Shown here: one piece after another, positions 62,542 through 64,000 of the stretch
Numbering within the stretch: the first letter of the stretch is position 1
Layout of the letters: every line of letters starts with the position of its first letter
Assembly: GCF_024105735.1 (NCBI RefSeq)
Contig: NZ_JAAAML010000002.1
Location: 558,001 to 622,000 of the forward strand
Length of the DNA stretch: 64,000 nt
Reading direction: 5' to 3'
Source of the DNA: Parahoeflea alexandrii
GTDB lineage: Bacteria; Pseudomonadota; Alphaproteobacteria; Rhizobiales; Rhizobiaceae
Program-made: the position numbers and the translations under genes
Notes under the pieces: generated by a model
What the model saw: only the letters and a program-made list of their open reading frames with translations
Told to the model about the DNA's origin: nothing
The model's database searches: none

Positions 62542-63546
62542 ATGAATAGCATTACCCGCCGCATGCTGCTCGCATGCGCAGTGTCCGTTGCTGCCGCCGG
62601 CTTCGTGCCCGCGAGCTTTGCTGCGGACAAGATCACCCTGAGAATGTCGACCCCGGCATCGGAGACCGACCAGCGCTCGGTTGCTCTGGCAGGCGTCTTT
62701 GCGCCGGCGGTGGCGGACTTCGCCACCTATCAGCCGCATTACAACGGTTCGCTGATCGCACAGGGCAGCGAACTCGAAGCCATCGCCTCGGGCGATCTGG
62801 AAATGTCGATCGCTTCTGCCCAGGAGCTGGCGACATTCTTTCCCGAGTTCTCGATCTTCGCCACCGGCTACGTTCACCAGAACGCCGCGCACCAGGTCGC
62901 CGTCTTCAATGATCCGCTGATGGATCCGTTCAAGCAGAAGGTCGAAGACGAGCTCGGCGTAAAGCTTCTGTCGGTGATGTATCTCGGCCGCCGCAACGTC
63001 AACCTGCGCCAGAGCAAGGACGAACTGACGGTAATGACTCCGGCGGACCTGGCTGGCGTCAATCTGCGCATGCCCGGCTCCGACGCCTGGCAGTTCCTCG
63101 GCAAGGCGCTCGGCGCCAACCCGACTCCGATGGCGTTTACCGAGATCTACACCGCGCTCTCGACCGGTTCGGTTGACGGCCAGGACAACCCGCTGCCGAC
63201 CGTGGTCGACGCCAAGTTCTACGAAGTCACCAAGCAGGTGGTTCTCACCTCGCATCTGGTCGACCTGAACTATGTCGCCTTCTCCAAGGCCGTCTGGGAC
63301 AAGCTGACACCCGAGCAGCAGGCAACCGTGCAGAAGGCCGCCGATGATGCTGCCGAAAGCGGCCGCCAGGCGCAGCTGAAGAAGGAAGAAGATCTCGTGT
63401 CGTTCCTGCGCGAAAAGGGAATGGACATCTACGATCCTGACCTCAACGCCTTCCGGACCCATGTCCAGGCGCAATATGTCGGCTCGGAATTCGCGGCCAG
63501 CTGGCCCGAAGGTGTCCTCGACAAGATCAACGCTCTCGGCAACTGA
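62542..63546 (+). CDS. TRAP transporter solute-binding protein DctP family
   Basis: A 334-residue periplasmic receptor. Signal peptide about residues 1-28 (SFA-A). The mature chain starts with KITLRMSTPASETD, and has the VKLLSVMYLGRRNVNLRQSK and PADLAGVNLRMPGSDAW segments (in part), the latter with the conserved arginine that pairs with the carboxylate of the ligand, then the ALSTGSVDGQDNPLPTV signature. The ATG follows GGGAGGAG. It should bind an organic acid or sugar acid; a link to the oxidoreductases and GntR regulator upstream is inferred from position. Confidence 0.9.
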   Translation: MNSITRRMLLACAVSVAAAGFVPASFAADKITLRMSTPASETDQRSVALAGVFAPAVADFATYQPHYNGSLIAQGSELEAIASGDLEMSIASAQELATFFPEFSIFATGYVHQNAAHQVAVFNDPLMDPFKQKVEDELGVKLLSVMYLGRRNVNLRQSKDELTVMTPADLAGVNLRMPGSDAWQFLGKALGANPTPMAFTEIYTALSTGSVDGQDNPLPTVVDAKFYEVTKQVVLTSHLVDLNYVAFSKAVWDKLTPEQQATVQKAADDAAESGRQAQLKKEEDLVSFLREKGMDIYDPDLNAFRTHVQAQYVGSEFAASWPEGVLDKINALGN

Positions 63547-63583
63547 TCTTCCCGGACTCTCCCGGTGCCACGGAGGACCTGAC

Positions 63584-64000
63584 ATGACGTCAATCGTGAA
63601 ATGGTTCCTTCGTGGCGCGGAATTTGTGGCGGCCACGATGATGGCCGCCATGTTTGTGACCTTCATCCTGCAGATTGCGATCCGCTATTCCGCCAAGCTG
63701 GAGTGGCTCGCGCAAGCGTTTCCGATCCTCGAGCCGAGCCGCTATGGCTGGACGCTGGAACTGTGCCTTGCGCTGTGGGTCTGGATCGTCTTCTGGGGTG
63801 CGGCCTTCGTGGTGCGCGAGCGCGACCATGTCACCTTCGATGTCATCTATGGCCACGTCAGTCCGAAGGCGCGCCGCTGGTTCGCCATCATCGGTGGCGC
63901 AGCGGTCTGTGGGGGGCTTCTCTGGTCGGTGGAGCCGACCTGGTCGAAATTCTTCATTCTGCGGTTGAAAAAGACGGCCACACTGAACGGCTTGTTCGGT
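63584..64000 (+). CDS. TRAP transporter small permease DctQ family (truncated by window)
   Basis: The first 139 codons of the small membrane subunit of a TRAP transporter; the gene continues beyond the window. Membrane helices are visible at about residues 12-30 (AATMMAAMFVTFILQIAIRY in part), 55-75 (LCLALWVWIVFWGAAFVV) and 96-112. The sequence VREREDHV-like segment (here VRERDHVTFDVIYGHV) is the typical cytoplasmic loop of DctQ. The ATG at 63584 follows GGAGG. Together with the DctP-type receptor upstream and, presumably, a DctM gene beyond the edge it forms an ion-driven importer. Confidence 0.88.
   Translation, partial: MTSIVKWFLRGAEFVAATMMAAMFVTFILQIAIRYSAKLEWLAQAFPILEPSRYGWTLELCLALWVWIVFWGAAFVVRERDHVTFDVIYGHVSPKARRWFAIIGGAAVCGGLLWSVEPTWSKFFILRLKKTATLNGLFG

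Noticed and set aside
1-64000. Mobile elements, CRISPR arrays, tRNA or rRNA genes
   Set aside because: I saw no transposase or integrase, no regularly spaced repeats, and no tRNA or rRNA sequence while reading both strands. A tRNA missed by eye is possible; a tRNAscan run would settle it.

Overview
The window is GC-rich alphaproteobacterial DNA, most likely from the Rhizobiales (Hyphomicrobiales; a Hoeflea- or Phyllobacteriaceae-like genome). This rests on the cycM-kdsB-pheA block, the SRP RNA-dnaX-ybaB-recR block with a DnaX lacking the usual zinc cysteines, and a rhizobial-type cellulose operon with bcsK and bcsN. The genus is a guess from gene content and codon style. I see no tRNA, rRNA, CRISPR array, insertion sequence or prophage.

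Layout. 1-9281: housekeeping genes (peptide ABC binding protein fragment, CycM cytochrome c, KdsB, PheA, NADH pyrophosphatase, HIT protein, 4.5S SRP RNA, DnaX, YbaB, RecR, a RidA-family protein, an MltB-type transglycosylase). 9452-30960: an accessory catabolic region. It holds an aldehyde dehydrogenase, an AraC regulator divergent from an SDR/StyA-like monooxygenase/flavin reductase operon, a MarR regulator divergent from an LLM monooxygenase/flavin reductase pair, a polyamine-type ABC transporter operon ending in a NylB-like hydrolase and an amidohydrolase, and a sulfatase/TAXI-TRAP operon next to a LysR gene. 31620-39317: cellulose operon bcsA-bcsB-bcsK-bcsN, with neither bcsZ nor a full bcsC. 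39733-40038: a small secreted protein whose ribosome site lies in a hairpin.

40241-59411 is the most unusual part: about 19 kb with nine genes, several of which I cannot name. Seven lie head to tail on the minus strand: an unknown 307-aa protein, an 1163-aa Hsp70/actin-like ATPase, a membrane-anchored coiled-coil protein, an unknown 503-aa protein, a penicillin-binding transpeptidase-like protein, a SEDS (FtsW/RodA)-like polytopic protein and a membrane coiled-coil protein. Beside them a P-loop GTPase-like gene (plus strand) is divergent from an unknown 849-aa protein. The set has the parts of a wall-synthesis machine (actin-like ATPase, SEDS polymerase, class B PBP, membrane scaffolds) plus a GTPase switch. 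I propose it as one undescribed envelope-associated system. The component folds are read from motifs; the joint function is inference.

59582-64000: a metabolic and uptake locus with an AroE-like dehydrogenase of altered substrate signature, a Gfo/Idh/MocA oxidoreductase, a GntR/FCD regulator, and a DctP/DctQ TRAP transporter cut by the window end.
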